Source: Bacteroidales bacterium UBA1392 (GTDB lineage: Bacteria > Bacteroidota > Bacteroidia > Bacteroidales > UBA932). Taken from it: a stretch of DNA of 64,000 bases. Each line of letters starts with the position of its first letter. Position 1 is the first letter of the stretch. Position numbers and translations under genes: made by a program. Under the pieces are notes generated by a model, which did not search any database, was not told the origin of the DNA, and saw only the letters and a list, made by a program, of their open reading frames with translations. The stretch lies in the NCBI GenBank assembly GCA_002305275.1, contig DBQO01000046.1, positions 18,248 through 82,247 on the forward strand, read 5' to 3'. Shown in pieces: positions 8,165 to 16,988 of this stretch.

Positions 8165-9344
8165 CCCCAAGCTCGCGTCCGATCTCAGTGAATGCGGTTA
8201 TACACTTATCGAGGTGCTCTTTTTCGTGAGCAGCAGATACCTGTACCCTTATGCGAGCCTCTCCTTTTGGAACTACCGGATAATAGAATCCTATTACATA
8301 TATCCCTTTATCGAGAAGTTTTGAGGCCATGATCTGCGAGAGTTTGGCATCGTACAGCATTACTGCGCATATAGCCGACTCCGTAGGTTTGATGTCAAAT
8401 CCGGCTGCCTTCATTTTCGCAACGAAGTATTCGGTGTTGGCGTGAAGCTTATCCTGGAGGGTGTTGTTCTCAGTCATCATCTCAAACATCCTGATGCCGG
8501 CAGCAGCTATCATAGGTGGGATTGAGTTGGAAAAGAGATAGGGCCTTGAACGCTGTCTGAGCATATCTATGATCTCTTTGCGTCCTGTGGTGAATCCACC
8601 TATGGCTCCTCCGAATGCTTTCCCGAGGGTACCTGTAATTATTTCAATTTTGCCGTGTAGCTTAAACAGCTCCGTGGTGCCTCGTCCCGTCCTGCCTACA
8701 ACGCCTGCAGAGTGAGATTCGTCCACCATTATCATGGCGTTGTATTTTTTGGAGAGCTCATAGATTTTGTCAAGCGGAGCCACATTGCCATCCATAGAGA
8801 AAACACCGTCGGTTACGATAAGGCGGTGGCGTTGTGCCTGGGCTCGCTTTAGGCAATCCTCAAGTTCTTCCATATTGGCATTGGCATAGCGATAGCGCTG
8901 TGCTTTGCAGAGACGTACTCCATCGATGATGGATGCGTGATTGAGAGCATCCGAGATAATGGCATCATTTTCATCCAGCAGCGGCTCAAATACACCACCG
9001 TTGGCATCGAAACAGGAGGCATAGAGTATGGAGTCCTCGGTACCGAAAAACTCCGCAATCTTACCCTCGAGTTCTTTGTGAAGATCTCCGGTTCCGCAGA
9101 TGAAACGGACTGAAGACATTCCGTATCCATGGCTGTCAAGTGTCTTTTTGGCAGCTTTGATAAGTTCTTTGTCGTTGGAGAGTCCGAGGTAGTTGTTAGC
9201 GCAGAAATTGAGTACCTCCTGACCGGTGCTTACCCTGATGGCAGCATGTTGTGGAGAAGTAATGATGCGTTCCTGTTTGTACAGTCCGGCTTCTTCTATG
9301 GCCTGAAGCTCTTTCTGTAAATGTTTTTGAAAATCTGAATACAT
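8154..9344 (-). CDS. kbl: Glycine C-acetyltransferase (2-amino-3-ketobutyrate CoA ligase)
   Basis: The product has 396 residues and aligns end to end with known Kbl, including FCANNYLGL near the start and PVVPKGEARIRVQ and the LGVIA end. It is a PLP-dependent enzyme of the alpha-oxoamine synthase family. The Schiff-base lysine is K242 in TGTLGKAFGGAIGG, and the cofactor residues D208 and H211 are in VDESHSAG. It converts 2-amino-3-ketobutyrate plus CoA to glycine and acetyl-CoA in threonine breakdown. The usual partner tdh is not adjacent. Length and sequence make a serine palmitoyltransferase or KAPA synthase less likely. A good promoter lies upstream at 9409-9438. Confidence 0.93.
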   Translation of the reverse strand: MYSDFQKHLQKELQAIEEAGLYKQERIITSPQHAAIRVSTGQEVLNFCANNYLGLSNDKELIKAAKKTLDSHGYGMSSVRFICGTGDLHKELEGKIAEFFGTEDSILYASCFDANGGVFEPLLDENDAIISDALNHASIIDGVRLCKAQRYRYANANMEELEDCLKRAQAQRHRLIVTDGVFSMDGNVAPLDKIYELSKKYNAMIMVDESHSAGVVGRTGRGTTELFKLHGKIEIITGTLGKAFGGAIGGFTTGRKEIIDMLRQRSRPYLFSNSIPPMIAAAGIRMFEMMTENNTLQDKLHANTEYFVAKMKAAGFDIKPTESAICAVMLYDAKLSQIMASKLLDKGIYVIGFYYPVVPKGEARIRVQVSAAHEKEHLDKCITAFTEIGRELGVIA

Positions 9345-9408
9345 ATTAATTAGCTTTTATTACGTTGGGAAATAGCACCGGCAGGTTTATTTTTCGGTGA
9401 ATTGTCTA

Positions 9409-9438
9409 CAAATATACAATAAATTGTCGTATAGTCAA
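9409..9438 (-). promoter_or_regulatory. Promoter for kbl
   Basis: Read on the minus strand, TTG (forward CAA 9436-9438), a 19-base gap, then TATATTTG (forward 9409-9416). This predicts a leader of about 55 bases before the kbl start at 9344. Confidence 0.7.
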
Positions 9439-9467
9439 GGAGTCTGGGAAGGCTTTTTGTTACAAAT

Positions 9468-9499
9468 TTTGGATATGTGGATTAAAAAAACTATTTTTG
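9468..9499 (+). promoter_or_regulatory. Promoter for the tetR-efflux operon
   Basis: TTTG at 9468-9471, a 20-base gap, then TATTTTTG at 9492-9499. The likely start site is about 12-15 bases before ATG 9520. TetR autoregulation would act here, although I see no clean palindromic operator. Confidence 0.65.
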
Positions 9500-9519
9500 T
9501 TTTTTTAGTTTTCAAAAAG

Positions 9520-10146
9520 ATGGGAGTAAAAGAAAAAATATTGAGAAAAACCACAGAATATCTCATTAAGGAAGGGTGTCGCAAGGTTACTGTGGATGAA
9601 ATTGCCACCTATAATGGTGTTTCCAAGCGAACTCTCTATGAGTTATTTCTTGATAAGGATGACATTATAGAACAAGCTCTACTCTATTGCAACGAAAAAT
9701 CGCGTGAGTATTGCCGCAATCTCTTTAGTGAATACGACAATAATATTATCAATATTGTTCTATGTGGACACAATTTCCGACCGAACAGCAAACTTACAAG
9801 TGCTTTCCGTCTCTTTGCGGATGCAAAGAAAAATATTCCAGACATTTATGCGAATGTGCAAGATATTATTAGAGAGGAACATCGTGAAGATATGCGTTTT
9901 CTTTTGCTAAAAGGACAGGAAGAAGGTTTTCTGCTTCCTGATCTAAAAATAGATTCTTTACTATCTTTGCTCCCTGCTATAATGAAAAGTATCGGAAAAG
10001 CAGGATTTGATACTGAGTTCCCTTTGGATCATTTAGGTATGTTCAACCTGATTTTTGTCTATTATATCCGGGGTATTTCTACTGAAAAGGGAAGGATGCT
10101 TATCGATGATTATTTGAGTAAAAACAAAACAAAAACTATAGAATGA
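9520..10146 (+). CDS. TetR-family transcriptional regulator of the efflux operon
   Basis: The product has 208 residues from ATG 9520 (MGVKEKILRKTTEYLIKEG); in-frame starts further left overlap the promoter. The N-terminal TetR HTH is clear at about residues 20-50 (VTVDEIATYNGVSKRTLYELFLDKDDII); the rest is the all-helical ligand domain. Its stop overlaps the start of the TolC-like gene in an ATGA junction, so it is the first gene of a tetR-OMF-adaptor-pump operon and most likely its repressor. The gene is more AT-rich than the transporter genes after it. Inducer unknown. Confidence 0.85.
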   Translation: MGVKEKILRKTTEYLIKEGCRKVTVDEIATYNGVSKRTLYELFLDKDDIIEQALLYCNEKSREYCRNLFSEYDNNIINIVLCGHNFRPNSKLTSAFRLFADAKKNIPDIYANVQDIIREEHREDMRFLLLKGQEEGFLLPDLKIDSLLSLLPAIMKSIGKAGFDTEFPLDHLGMFNLIFVYYIRGISTEKGRMLIDDYLSKNKTKTIE

Positions 10147-11441
10147 AACGAAAGTTTATTAATCTATTGAGACAGGGAGTTTGCGTTATGTCGCTTTTTA
10201 TGGCTATTACGACAGTTGCGCAGGAAAAGGTCTCCCTTTCCCTCCAGGATGCCCAGGAGTACGCTCTTGCGCACAACCGCACCCTTGAAAATGCATCTCT
10301 GGATATCAAGAGGGCAGAAGCCACACGTTGGCAGACACTTGCAAGCATGCTACCTCAGGTGACGGCGGGTTTGGATTATACCAATATGATGGGTTATAAG
10401 TTGGATTTCGGTGCAATGGTACTTGCCATGCCGCCCAGCGCCTCTTTTACCGTTACCACAGCCGTGGCATTGAGCGGAGCTCAAATTGTTTCCACGCAGG
10501 TAGCCAATATATCAAAGCGTATGGCGGACATCTCTTTTCTTAAGAGCGAACAGGAGATTACGAATCAGGTAAAGGTACTCTATTATTCGGCACTTGTGAC
10601 AGAGGAGACTCTGGAGCTGCTCAGAGAAAACCTCGAGAGTATGCGAAAGCTCCACAGCATCTCTCAAAGGTCGGTGGACGTTGGGGTGTCAGAGCAAACG
10701 GCCGCTGACCAGCTAAAAGTGCAGGTGGCTGGTATGGAGAGTTCCATCAATGCTACGGAACGTTCGCTGGAGATGGTATACAATTCTCTTCGCCTGCAGC
10801 TCAACCTCGATGTCAACTCGGAAATAGAACTTACCCAGGGTATTTCGGAATTGATGAATGTGGATGCGGTGAGCGACCTTTTCCGCGAGGAGTTTGATGT
10901 AAATAATAACTATAATTATAAGTTACTTAAAGCCGGCACGGATCTCGCAAAAAAGCAGATTGCGCTGACAGGCTGGTCGGGAGGCCCCACCTTCAGCATT
11001 TTTCACCAGTATGCTAAAAAGCACTACTTCAGTGATGAGATGACGATGAATATGACGCCTCCCAATATGCTCGGAATCTCGGTTAAAGTACCTTTATTTA
11101 CCAGCCTCAGGAATACTAAATCGGTTCAGGCAGCGCGAATCTCATATCAAAAGCAGCTCAATACGCTTGCCGATACCGAAGCGGCTCTGAAAATCCAGCA
11201 CAGACAGCTGGTCTACAACCTAAAGTCGGCCCTCGAGCAGTACCGGACTCAGAAAGAAAACGTAGAGGTGGCAAGGAGAGTGTTTAATAATATTGCTCTC
11301 AAGTATGAGCACGGAGTAGCCTCAGCACTGGATGTGACCAACTCAGGCACCAGTCTGATAGTTGCTCAGAACAGCTATGTACAGTCCCTACTACAGATTG
11401 TGAACGCACAGATCTCCCTCGAACAACTTTTGAACAGATAA
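10143..11441 (+). CDS. TolC-family outer membrane efflux protein
   Basis: The product has 432 residues with a signal peptide (MKRKFINLLRQGVCVMSLFM...VAQ) and two outer membrane efflux protein (OEP) repeats of long coiled coils. Examples are LSLQDAQEYALAHNRTLENA at the start and KYEHGVASALDVTNSGTSL near the end. It would form the outer membrane channel and periplasmic tunnel of the RND pump encoded downstream. The ATG overlaps the tetR stop by 4 bases, and the adaptor gene follows 6 bases after its stop. Confidence 0.92.
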   Translation: MKRKFINLLRQGVCVMSLFMAITTVAQEKVSLSLQDAQEYALAHNRTLENASLDIKRAEATRWQTLASMLPQVTAGLDYTNMMGYKLDFGAMVLAMPPSASFTVTTAVALSGAQIVSTQVANISKRMADISFLKSEQEITNQVKVLYYSALVTEETLELLRENLESMRKLHSISQRSVDVGVSEQTAADQLKVQVAGMESSINATERSLEMVYNSLRLQLNLDVNSEIELTQGISELMNVDAVSDLFREEFDVNNNYNYKLLKAGTDLAKKQIALTGWSGGPTFSIFHQYAKKHYFSDEMTMNMTPPNMLGISVKVPLFTSLRNTKSVQAARISYQKQLNTLADTEAALKIQHRQLVYNLKSALEQYRTQKENVEVARRVFNNIALKYEHGVASALDVTNSGTSLIVAQNSYVQSLLQIVNAQISLEQLLNR

Positions 11442-11447
11442 AAATCA

Positions 11448-12482
11448 ATGAAAAAACATATGAAAATCGTCCGTATCCTACTTATTGCCTTAACGGCAGT
11501 GTTTTTTGCAAGCTGCGGCGGCTCGCAGCAAAATCAGAACGAAACCACACAGGAACGCGTTGAACAGGTGGAGACTACTGTCATCAACAAGTCGGTCATA
11601 CAGCGCGTGGTGGAGTTTTCAACCACTCTCATGGGTTATGAAACAGTAAATATCGCTCCTTCGCTCACCGGAAAGATTGAGCACATATATGTTGAGGTGG
11701 GCTCCAATGTGCAGAAGGGATCGATGCTTGTGCGAATGGATCAGACCCAACTCAACAACACCAAACTCACCTATGCCAATCTAGCAGTAGAACTTCAGAG
11801 GATGGAGGCTCTCAAAGAGAGCGGTGCCATTTCCAAACAGGTATATGACAAGACCAAACTTGGGTATGATCAGGCAGAAGAATCCATGGCATTTCTCGAA
11901 AAGAATACCTTTGTCAGAGCGCCTTTCCCGGGTGTTATTTCGGCCAGGAACTACGAGGCCGGCGAACTCTATAGTGGTATGCCGATTCTGGTACTTACTC
12001 AGATAAATATCTTAAAGGCTCTGATCAATATTCCCGAGAGTTATTTCCCTCTGGTAAAAAAGGGAATGAAGATCGACATAAAGTCAGACATCTATCCCGG
12101 AGAATCATTCTCGGGTACAATTGAGATAGTCTATCCCACCATCGATGCCGCTACTCACACTTTCCAGTGCAAGGTCAGAATTCCCAATAGCTCCCTTAAG
12201 CTCCGTCCGGGAATGTATGCTAATACTTCACTTCCTCTTGGTCAGTCTGAGGCCATCATTGTGCCTTATCAGACTATTCTTAAGCTTGTAGGATCTAACG
12301 AACGCTACGTTTACCTCGAAAAAGATGGAAAGGCTAAGCGAGTTTTTGTGCAGACCGGCCAGCGTTTCGACGATATGGTAGAAATCATCAGTAATGAAGT
12401 AAACGAAGGTGACCGCCTTGTCTCAGTAGGACAGGCCAAACTGGTTGACGGAGTTAAACTCAATGTAGTAAAGCAGAACTGA
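11448..12482 (+). CDS. RND efflux periplasmic adaptor (membrane fusion) lipoprotein
   Basis: The product has 344 residues. The lipobox FASC puts the acylated Cys at residue 23, so it is probably anchored to the inner membrane. The order is typical of HlyD/AcrA adaptors: a first half-lipoyl strand (IEHIYVEVGSNVQKGSMLV), a short helical hairpin, the second half-lipoyl (FVRAPFPGVISARNYEAGE), a beta-barrel, and a membrane-proximal domain ending DGVKLNVV. It links the TolC-like channel to the pump. It lies between its two partners with gaps of 6 and 4 bases. Confidence 0.93.
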   Translation: MKKHMKIVRILLIALTAVFFASCGGSQQNQNETTQERVEQVETTVINKSVIQRVVEFSTTLMGYETVNIAPSLTGKIEHIYVEVGSNVQKGSMLVRMDQTQLNNTKLTYANLAVELQRMEALKESGAISKQVYDKTKLGYDQAEESMAFLEKNTFVRAPFPGVISARNYEAGELYSGMPILVLTQINILKALINIPESYFPLVKKGMKIDIKSDIYPGESFSGTIEIVYPTIDAATHTFQCKVRIPNSSLKLRPGMYANTSLPLGQSEAIIVPYQTILKLVGSNERYVYLEKDGKAKRVFVQTGQRFDDMVEIISNEVNEGDRLVSVGQAKLVDGVKLNVVKQN

Positions 12483-12486
12483 TAAT

Positions 12487-15400
12487 ATGAGTATATACAA
12501 AACCGCGATTAACAGACCGGTGACGACAGTACTTATCTTCGCCGCCGTGATTATCATAGGGCTCTTCTCACTGAACAGGTTGCCTATCGACCAGTTTCCG
12601 GAGATTGACCCTCCTTTCGTGACGGTGATGACCACCTATCCGGGAGCCAGCGCAGGTGAGGTTGAGACCAATGTCACAAGAATTATCGAAAACAGCCTCA
12701 ATTCCATTGACGGACTAAAAGAACTTACCTCCAGCTCCCGAGACAATTTATCCATTGTCTTCCTGGAGTTTGAGTGGGGTACCAATCTGGACGAGATATC
12801 CAACGATGCGCGCTCTTATCTGGATATGATAAGAGACAATCTCCCTGATGGTTGCTCAACACCTATCCTTTTCAAACTCAATACCAGCATGATGCCGATA
12901 CTCCAGTATTATGTGCTGGCAAAGGAGAGTTATCCCGGACTTGAAAAGATTCTCAATGATGAGGTTGTGACTGTATTAAACCGTGTTGACGGTATCGGTA
13001 CCATAGGTATTTCCGGTGCTCCGCAACGCTATGTCTACGTGGATATAGACCAGGCCAAACTAGAGGCTTATGGTCTGCCTCTGGAACTAGTCGGCAATGC
13101 TATCAGATCCAACAATCTTAACCTTGCCTCCGGCACTGTCAAAATGGAAAAGGAGCAGTATCACATGCAGGTGCGCAGTGAGTATGTTGAGAGTTCGGAA
13201 ATCGGAGATATAGTGGTAGCTACCGTTATGGGCAAGCCTATTTTTGTCAGGGATGTCGCTACTATCAGGGATACCATCAAGGATCTCACACTAGACGAGA
13301 AGGTAAACGGCCAGGAGGCTGTCAGGCTGATAATTTCCAAAAAATCGGGAGCCAATACAGTACAGGTCAACAAGGATGTACGAAAAGAGATTGAAAAGAT
13401 CAAAAAGAATCTGCCCTCGGATATAGAGATGGGTATCATATATGATTCTTCCGAAGAAATTCAGAACTCCATCAACTCATTGAAGGAGTCCATCCTCTAT
13501 GCATTGCTTTTTGTGGTGCTTGTGGTATTTTTCTTCCTTGGAAAATGGAGATCAACATTTATTATTGCCGTAACGATTCCAATCTCGCTCATTGTATCAT
13601 TCATATATCTGCTCTTTGTGGGCAGCTCACTCAATATCATTTCGCTCAGTTCGCTGACGGTGGCTATCGGTATGGTGGTGGACGATGCCATAGTGGTGCT
13701 TGAAAACATTACTAAGCATATGGAGAGAGGTTCTTCACCGCGCGAAGCTGCAATTTATGCGACAAATGAGGTGTGGATTGCGGTAATTGCCTCAACACTT
13801 GTGATCGTTGCCGTATTTGTACCTTTGACAATGCTTACCGGTATGGCCGGCATCATGTTCAAGGAACTGGGATGGATTGTGACCATAGCAATTTCGGTTT
13901 CTGCAATCGTGGCTATTACCTTAACCCCGATGCTCGCTTCCCAGATGCTTAAGGCCAATAAAGTCAGAATTGATGAAAAGGGACGTCTTCAGATTGTAAA
14001 GCCCAAAATTGACTGGTATGACAGGTATATCGAGAAATTCCACAATAAAGTAAGTGCCTTGTATGCAGATCTGCTGCGCTGGTCTCTCAACCACAAGAGA
14101 CTCACGATTCTAATAGCAATCATTTTCTTTGTCGTTACCCTGCTTCCTGCATTAACCGGCAAGATAGGTACCGACTTTATGCCTGAAAGCGATAATGGAC
14201 GAATCAGTGTAAAGGTTGAACTTCAGCGAGGTACCAGGCTGGAGGAGACTCTAAAGACTGCACGTAAAATTGAGGCCAGATTCCAGGAACTGGTACCCGA
14301 AATTCAGGTCATTTCCACTTATGCGGGAAGCAACGAAGATGCCGGTATTGGGGCCCTTTTCTCTGCGACAACCAACAACAAGATTTCTATGACAGTGGTC
14401 TGCAATAAGAAGTATGAGCGGGAAAGGACAATATTCGAGATTGCAGAGGTATTACGTGCCGAACTGGACAACTATCCCGAAATCATTGACTACCAGGCTG
14501 CGACTACTGTCGGCATGGGTATGGGAGGTGGCAACAAAATAAGTGTGGAAATATATGGTCACGACTTCGACGATACCAATCTTTATGCACAAGAGATACT
14601 CCAAGCTGTAAAGACCAATGTTAAGGGAGCACGAGACATCAATGTCAGTCGTGACGAGGAGCGTCCGGAACTCAAAATAACTGTAGACAAAGAGAAAATT
14701 GCATACCATGGACTAAACTCCGCTACTGTTTCCACATACGTCCGTAACCGTGTTAATGGTCTTTTGGCAGGATACCTCAAGGAGGATGGCGACGAATATG
14801 ATATTATCGTACGTCTAAAGGAGGAGGATCGCAACTCGATCACTTTGATAGAAAACCTAACCATCCCGACAAGTACCGGTCGCTCCATCAAACTCAAAGA
14901 GGTGGCTGAGATTGAGGAATACTGGGCTCCGCCAACTATAGACAGAAAGAGCCGTCAGCGCTATTTGACAATCTCCATAACTCCTTACAACGTCTCTTTG
15001 GGTAAACTTGCCGAGCAAGTACAGGCGGAGATTGATAAAATATCCACTCCAAGTGGTATACAAGTACGGGTTGCAGGTGATTATGAAGACCAGCAAGAGA
15101 CATTTGCCGATATGTTTGAATTGCTTATGTTGATTATTCTTCTGGTATATATTGTGATGGCCTCGCAATTTGAATCACTTGCCAAGCCCGCCATCATTAT
15201 GATGTCAGTACCTTTTGCACTCTCGGGTGTCATTTTGGCACTATGGGTTACGGGCATCAATCTTGATATGATTGGTGCGTTAGGATGTGTCATGCTTGTG
15301 GGCATAGTAGTCAAGAATGGTATAGTGCTTGTAGACTATATCAATCTGATGCGTGATCGTGGGCACGAACTTAACGAGGCAATTGCCCTTTCCGGTGAGT

Positions 15401-15678
15401 CCCGTCTACGTCCCGTTCTAATGACTGCGGTAACTACCCTTCTGGGAATGCTTCCCATGGCACTAAGTCAGGGTGAGGGTTCCGAGTTATGGCGTCCGAT
15501 GGGTATAGTAGTTATAGGAGGTCTTATAATTTCCACAATTATTACTATGGTCATAGTACCTGTTGTATATGCGGTAATGTCTCGTCATGGAGAGCGCAAT
15601 AAAGAGGCAAAACTCCGCAAAGAGTATGTTTTCATGCAAATATCGGCTGACGATGAGGCAGCTTCAAAAAATAGTTGA
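12487..15678 (+). CDS. AcrB-like RND efflux pump (HAE-1 type)
   Basis: The inner membrane proton-driven pump of the tripartite system, 1063 residues, normal for the family. There are twelve membrane segments and two large periplasmic loops. The proton-relay Asp pair of transmembrane segment 4 is present as D399-D400 in AIGMVVDDAIVVLENI. That is the hydrophobe/amphiphile (HAE-1) signature; heavy-metal pumps have a different pattern here. The N-terminus SIYKTAINRPVTTVLIFAAV and the C-terminal repeat GALGCVMLVGIVVKNGIVLV are also typical. Substrates are probably drugs, bile salts or lipophilic toxins (inference). The small PII-like gene starts 6 bases downstream. Confidence 0.95.
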   Translation: MSIYKTAINRPVTTVLIFAAVIIIGLFSLNRLPIDQFPEIDPPFVTVMTTYPGASAGEVETNVTRIIENSLNSIDGLKELTSSSRDNLSIVFLEFEWGTNLDEISNDARSYLDMIRDNLPDGCSTPILFKLNTSMMPILQYYVLAKESYPGLEKILNDEVVTVLNRVDGIGTIGISGAPQRYVYVDIDQAKLEAYGLPLELVGNAIRSNNLNLASGTVKMEKEQYHMQVRSEYVESSEIGDIVVATVMGKPIFVRDVATIRDTIKDLTLDEKVNGQEAVRLIISKKSGANTVQVNKDVRKEIEKIKKNLPSDIEMGIIYDSSEEIQNSINSLKESILYALLFVVLVVFFFLGKWRSTFIIAVTIPISLIVSFIYLLFVGSSLNIISLSSLTVAIGMVVDDAIVVLENITKHMERGSSPREAAIYATNEVWIAVIASTLVIVAVFVPLTMLTGMAGIMFKELGWIVTIAISVSAIVAITLTPMLASQMLKANKVRIDEKGRLQIVKPKIDWYDRYIEKFHNKVSALYADLLRWSLNHKRLTILIAIIFFVVTLLPALTGKIGTDFMPESDNGRISVKVELQRGTRLEETLKTARKIEARFQELVPEIQVISTYAGSNEDAGIGALFSATTNNKISMTVVCNKKYERERTIFEIAEVLRAELDNYPEIIDYQAATTVGMGMGGGNKISVEIYGHDFDDTNLYAQEILQAVKTNVKGARDINVSRDEERPELKITVDKEKIAYHGLNSATVSTYVRNRVNGLLAGYLKEDGDEYDIIVRLKEEDRNSITLIENLTIPTSTGRSIKLKEVAEIEEYWAPPTIDRKSRQRYLTISITPYNVSLGKLAEQVQAEIDKISTPSGIQVRVAGDYEDQQETFADMFELLMLIILLVYIVMASQFESLAKPAIIMMSVPFALSGVILALWVTGINLDMIGALGCVMLVGIVVKNGIVLVDYINLMRDRGHELNEAIALSGESRLRPVLMTAVTTLLGMLPMALSQGEGSELWRPMGIVVIGGLIISTIITMVIVPVVYAVMSRHGERNKEAKLRKEYVFMQISADDEAASKNS

Positions 15679-15684
15679 CATATT

Positions 15685-15978
15685 ATGAAGTGTGTTTTTA
15701 TAGTATTTAATCAGGCTAACACGACACGTGTTGAATATATGCTCGACCAACTTAAAATCAACGGCTTTACTCTGTTTGAAGAGGTACAGGGCCGCGGTAC
15801 CTATGGTGGAGAACCACGCCGCGGTACTCATACCTGGCCGGAAATGAATTCTGCGGTGATGACTGTCGTGGATGACGATCGCGTGGAGGAACTCCTGCTT
15901 ACAGTCAAAAAGCTTGACAATCGTAACAAGGAGATTGGGGTGCGGGCTTTTGTATGGAATGTAGAGCAGACCGTATAG
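15685..15978 (+). CDS. PII-like small regulatory protein at the end of the RND operon
   Basis: The product has 97 residues and begins MKCVFIVFNQANTTRVEYML. The length, the beta-alpha-beta pattern and the block GRGTYGGEPRRGTHTWPEMN followed by a hydrophobic strand resemble the PII/GlnB superfamily, in particular the divergent group described beside RND efflux genes. The canonical PII uridylylation Tyr and nucleotide motifs are not obvious. Lying 6 bases behind the pump gene, it may sense a ligand and modulate the pump or its expression; that is inference from position. Fold assignment is by eye. Confidence 0.65.
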   Translation: MKCVFIVFNQANTTRVEYMLDQLKINGFTLFEEVQGRGTYGGEPRRGTHTWPEMNSAVMTVVDDDRVEELLLTVKKLDNRNKEIGVRAFVWNVEQTV

Positions 15979-16036
15979 TTATTTGAAAAAAAAGTATTAA
16001 TTTAGCATTTTATAAACAATTTAAAAAGAAATTTTT

Positions 16037-16360
16037 ATGGCATTAGCAGTAAAAGATTCCAATTTTCAGGAAATAGTTATGGCTTCGGATAAGCCGGTAG
16101 TAGTAGATTTTTGGGCACCCTGGTGTGGTCCCTGTCTGATGATAGGACCTATCATTGATGAAATGGCTACTAAGTATGAAGGTAAGGTGGTAGTCTCCAA
16201 GTGCAATGTTGACGAAAATAGCGTGATTCCCATGAAATACCGTGTGATGAATATTCCTACACTTCTTTTCTTCAAGAATGGGGAAGTGGTAGACAAGGTT
16301 GTCGGCGTTGTGCCCAAAAAAGAAATTGACAACAAGATAGCTTCATTACTAGAAAAATAA
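16037..16360 (+). CDS. trxA: Thioredoxin
   Basis: The product has 107 residues. The active site WCGPC has redox cysteines C30 and C33, and the cis-proline segment reads NIPTLLFFKNGE. There is no signal peptide, so it is cytoplasmic. It reduces disulfides in ribonucleotide reductase, peroxiredoxins and others using thioredoxin reductase. The 58-base upstream gap is AT-rich, with no promoter I can call. A beta-barrel gene follows after 7 bases. Confidence 0.95.
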   Translation: MALAVKDSNFQEIVMASDKPVVVDFWAPWCGPCLMIGPIIDEMATKYEGKVVVSKCNVDENSVIPMKYRVMNIPTLLFFKNGEVVDKVVGVVPKKEIDNKIASLLEK

Positions 16361-16367
16361 TATTATT

Positions 16368-16976
16368 ATGAAACGTTTATCAATTTTTCTTGCAGTTTTA
16401 CTCTTTATTGCAGCTGGTAACACAGTTAGTGCACAGAGTGTCATTATCAAAGGCGGCCTAAATTATAGCAATGTTGATCTTGAGGGCAAGAACTTTGATG
16501 TTAAGGATGGTTCGGGTTGGCATTTCGGTGCCGCTTACCAGACAGGTAGTGTGTTGGGCTTCTCCCTTCAGCCGGAACTTCTTTATAGTGTCCAGGGTGT
16601 CAATATTTTTGACAATCAAATGGAGATTCAGAAAAAGTCTTCATATCTTGTGCTTCCTGTAAACATTCAGTGGGGTATTGATCTGATTGTGGCAAAGCCA
16701 TTCCTGATGGTGACTCCAAAGGTTGCTTACAACCTGAAGAACTGGGCAAATAAAGAAACAACCAATTCGTTGTTGACTCAATTTATTAATGAAAAAACCA
16801 ATTTGGAGTTCGGTATTGGAGTAGGTGCAGGTCTGAATGTATGGAAACTTCAGGTCACGGTCAAGTACGAATGGAATTTTGGCAAAGTAAGCAGTCTTGA
16901 AGAGTATCTCGACAATGCCCAAGAGGTAGATAAGAGTATCGGTAATCTCCAGATCTCAGTAGGTTTTTGTTTCTAA
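16368..16976 (+). CDS. Small outer membrane beta-barrel protein
   Basis: The product has 202 residues with a signal peptide (MKRLSIFLAVLLFIAAGNTVSAQ). The mature part alternates hydrophobic residues in strand-like blocks: IIKGGLNYSNVDLEG, FGAAYQTGSVLGFSLQPELL, FGIGVGAGLNVWKLQVTVKY, ending in GFCF. This matches the OMP_b-brl_2 type of 8-strand barrels common in Bacteroidetes (PorT-like). It sits 7 bases after trxA and 12 bases before the polyprenyl synthase, probably by operon convenience. Specific function unknown. Confidence 0.75.
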   Translation: MKRLSIFLAVLLFIAAGNTVSAQSVIIKGGLNYSNVDLEGKNFDVKDGSGWHFGAAYQTGSVLGFSLQPELLYSVQGVNIFDNQMEIQKKSSYLVLPVNIQWGIDLIVAKPFLMVTPKVAYNLKNWANKETTNSLLTQFINEKTNLEFGIGVGAGLNVWKLQVTVKYEWNFGKVSSLEEYLDNAQEVDKSIGNLQISVGFCF

Positions 16977-16988
16977 ACTTTTGTAGAG

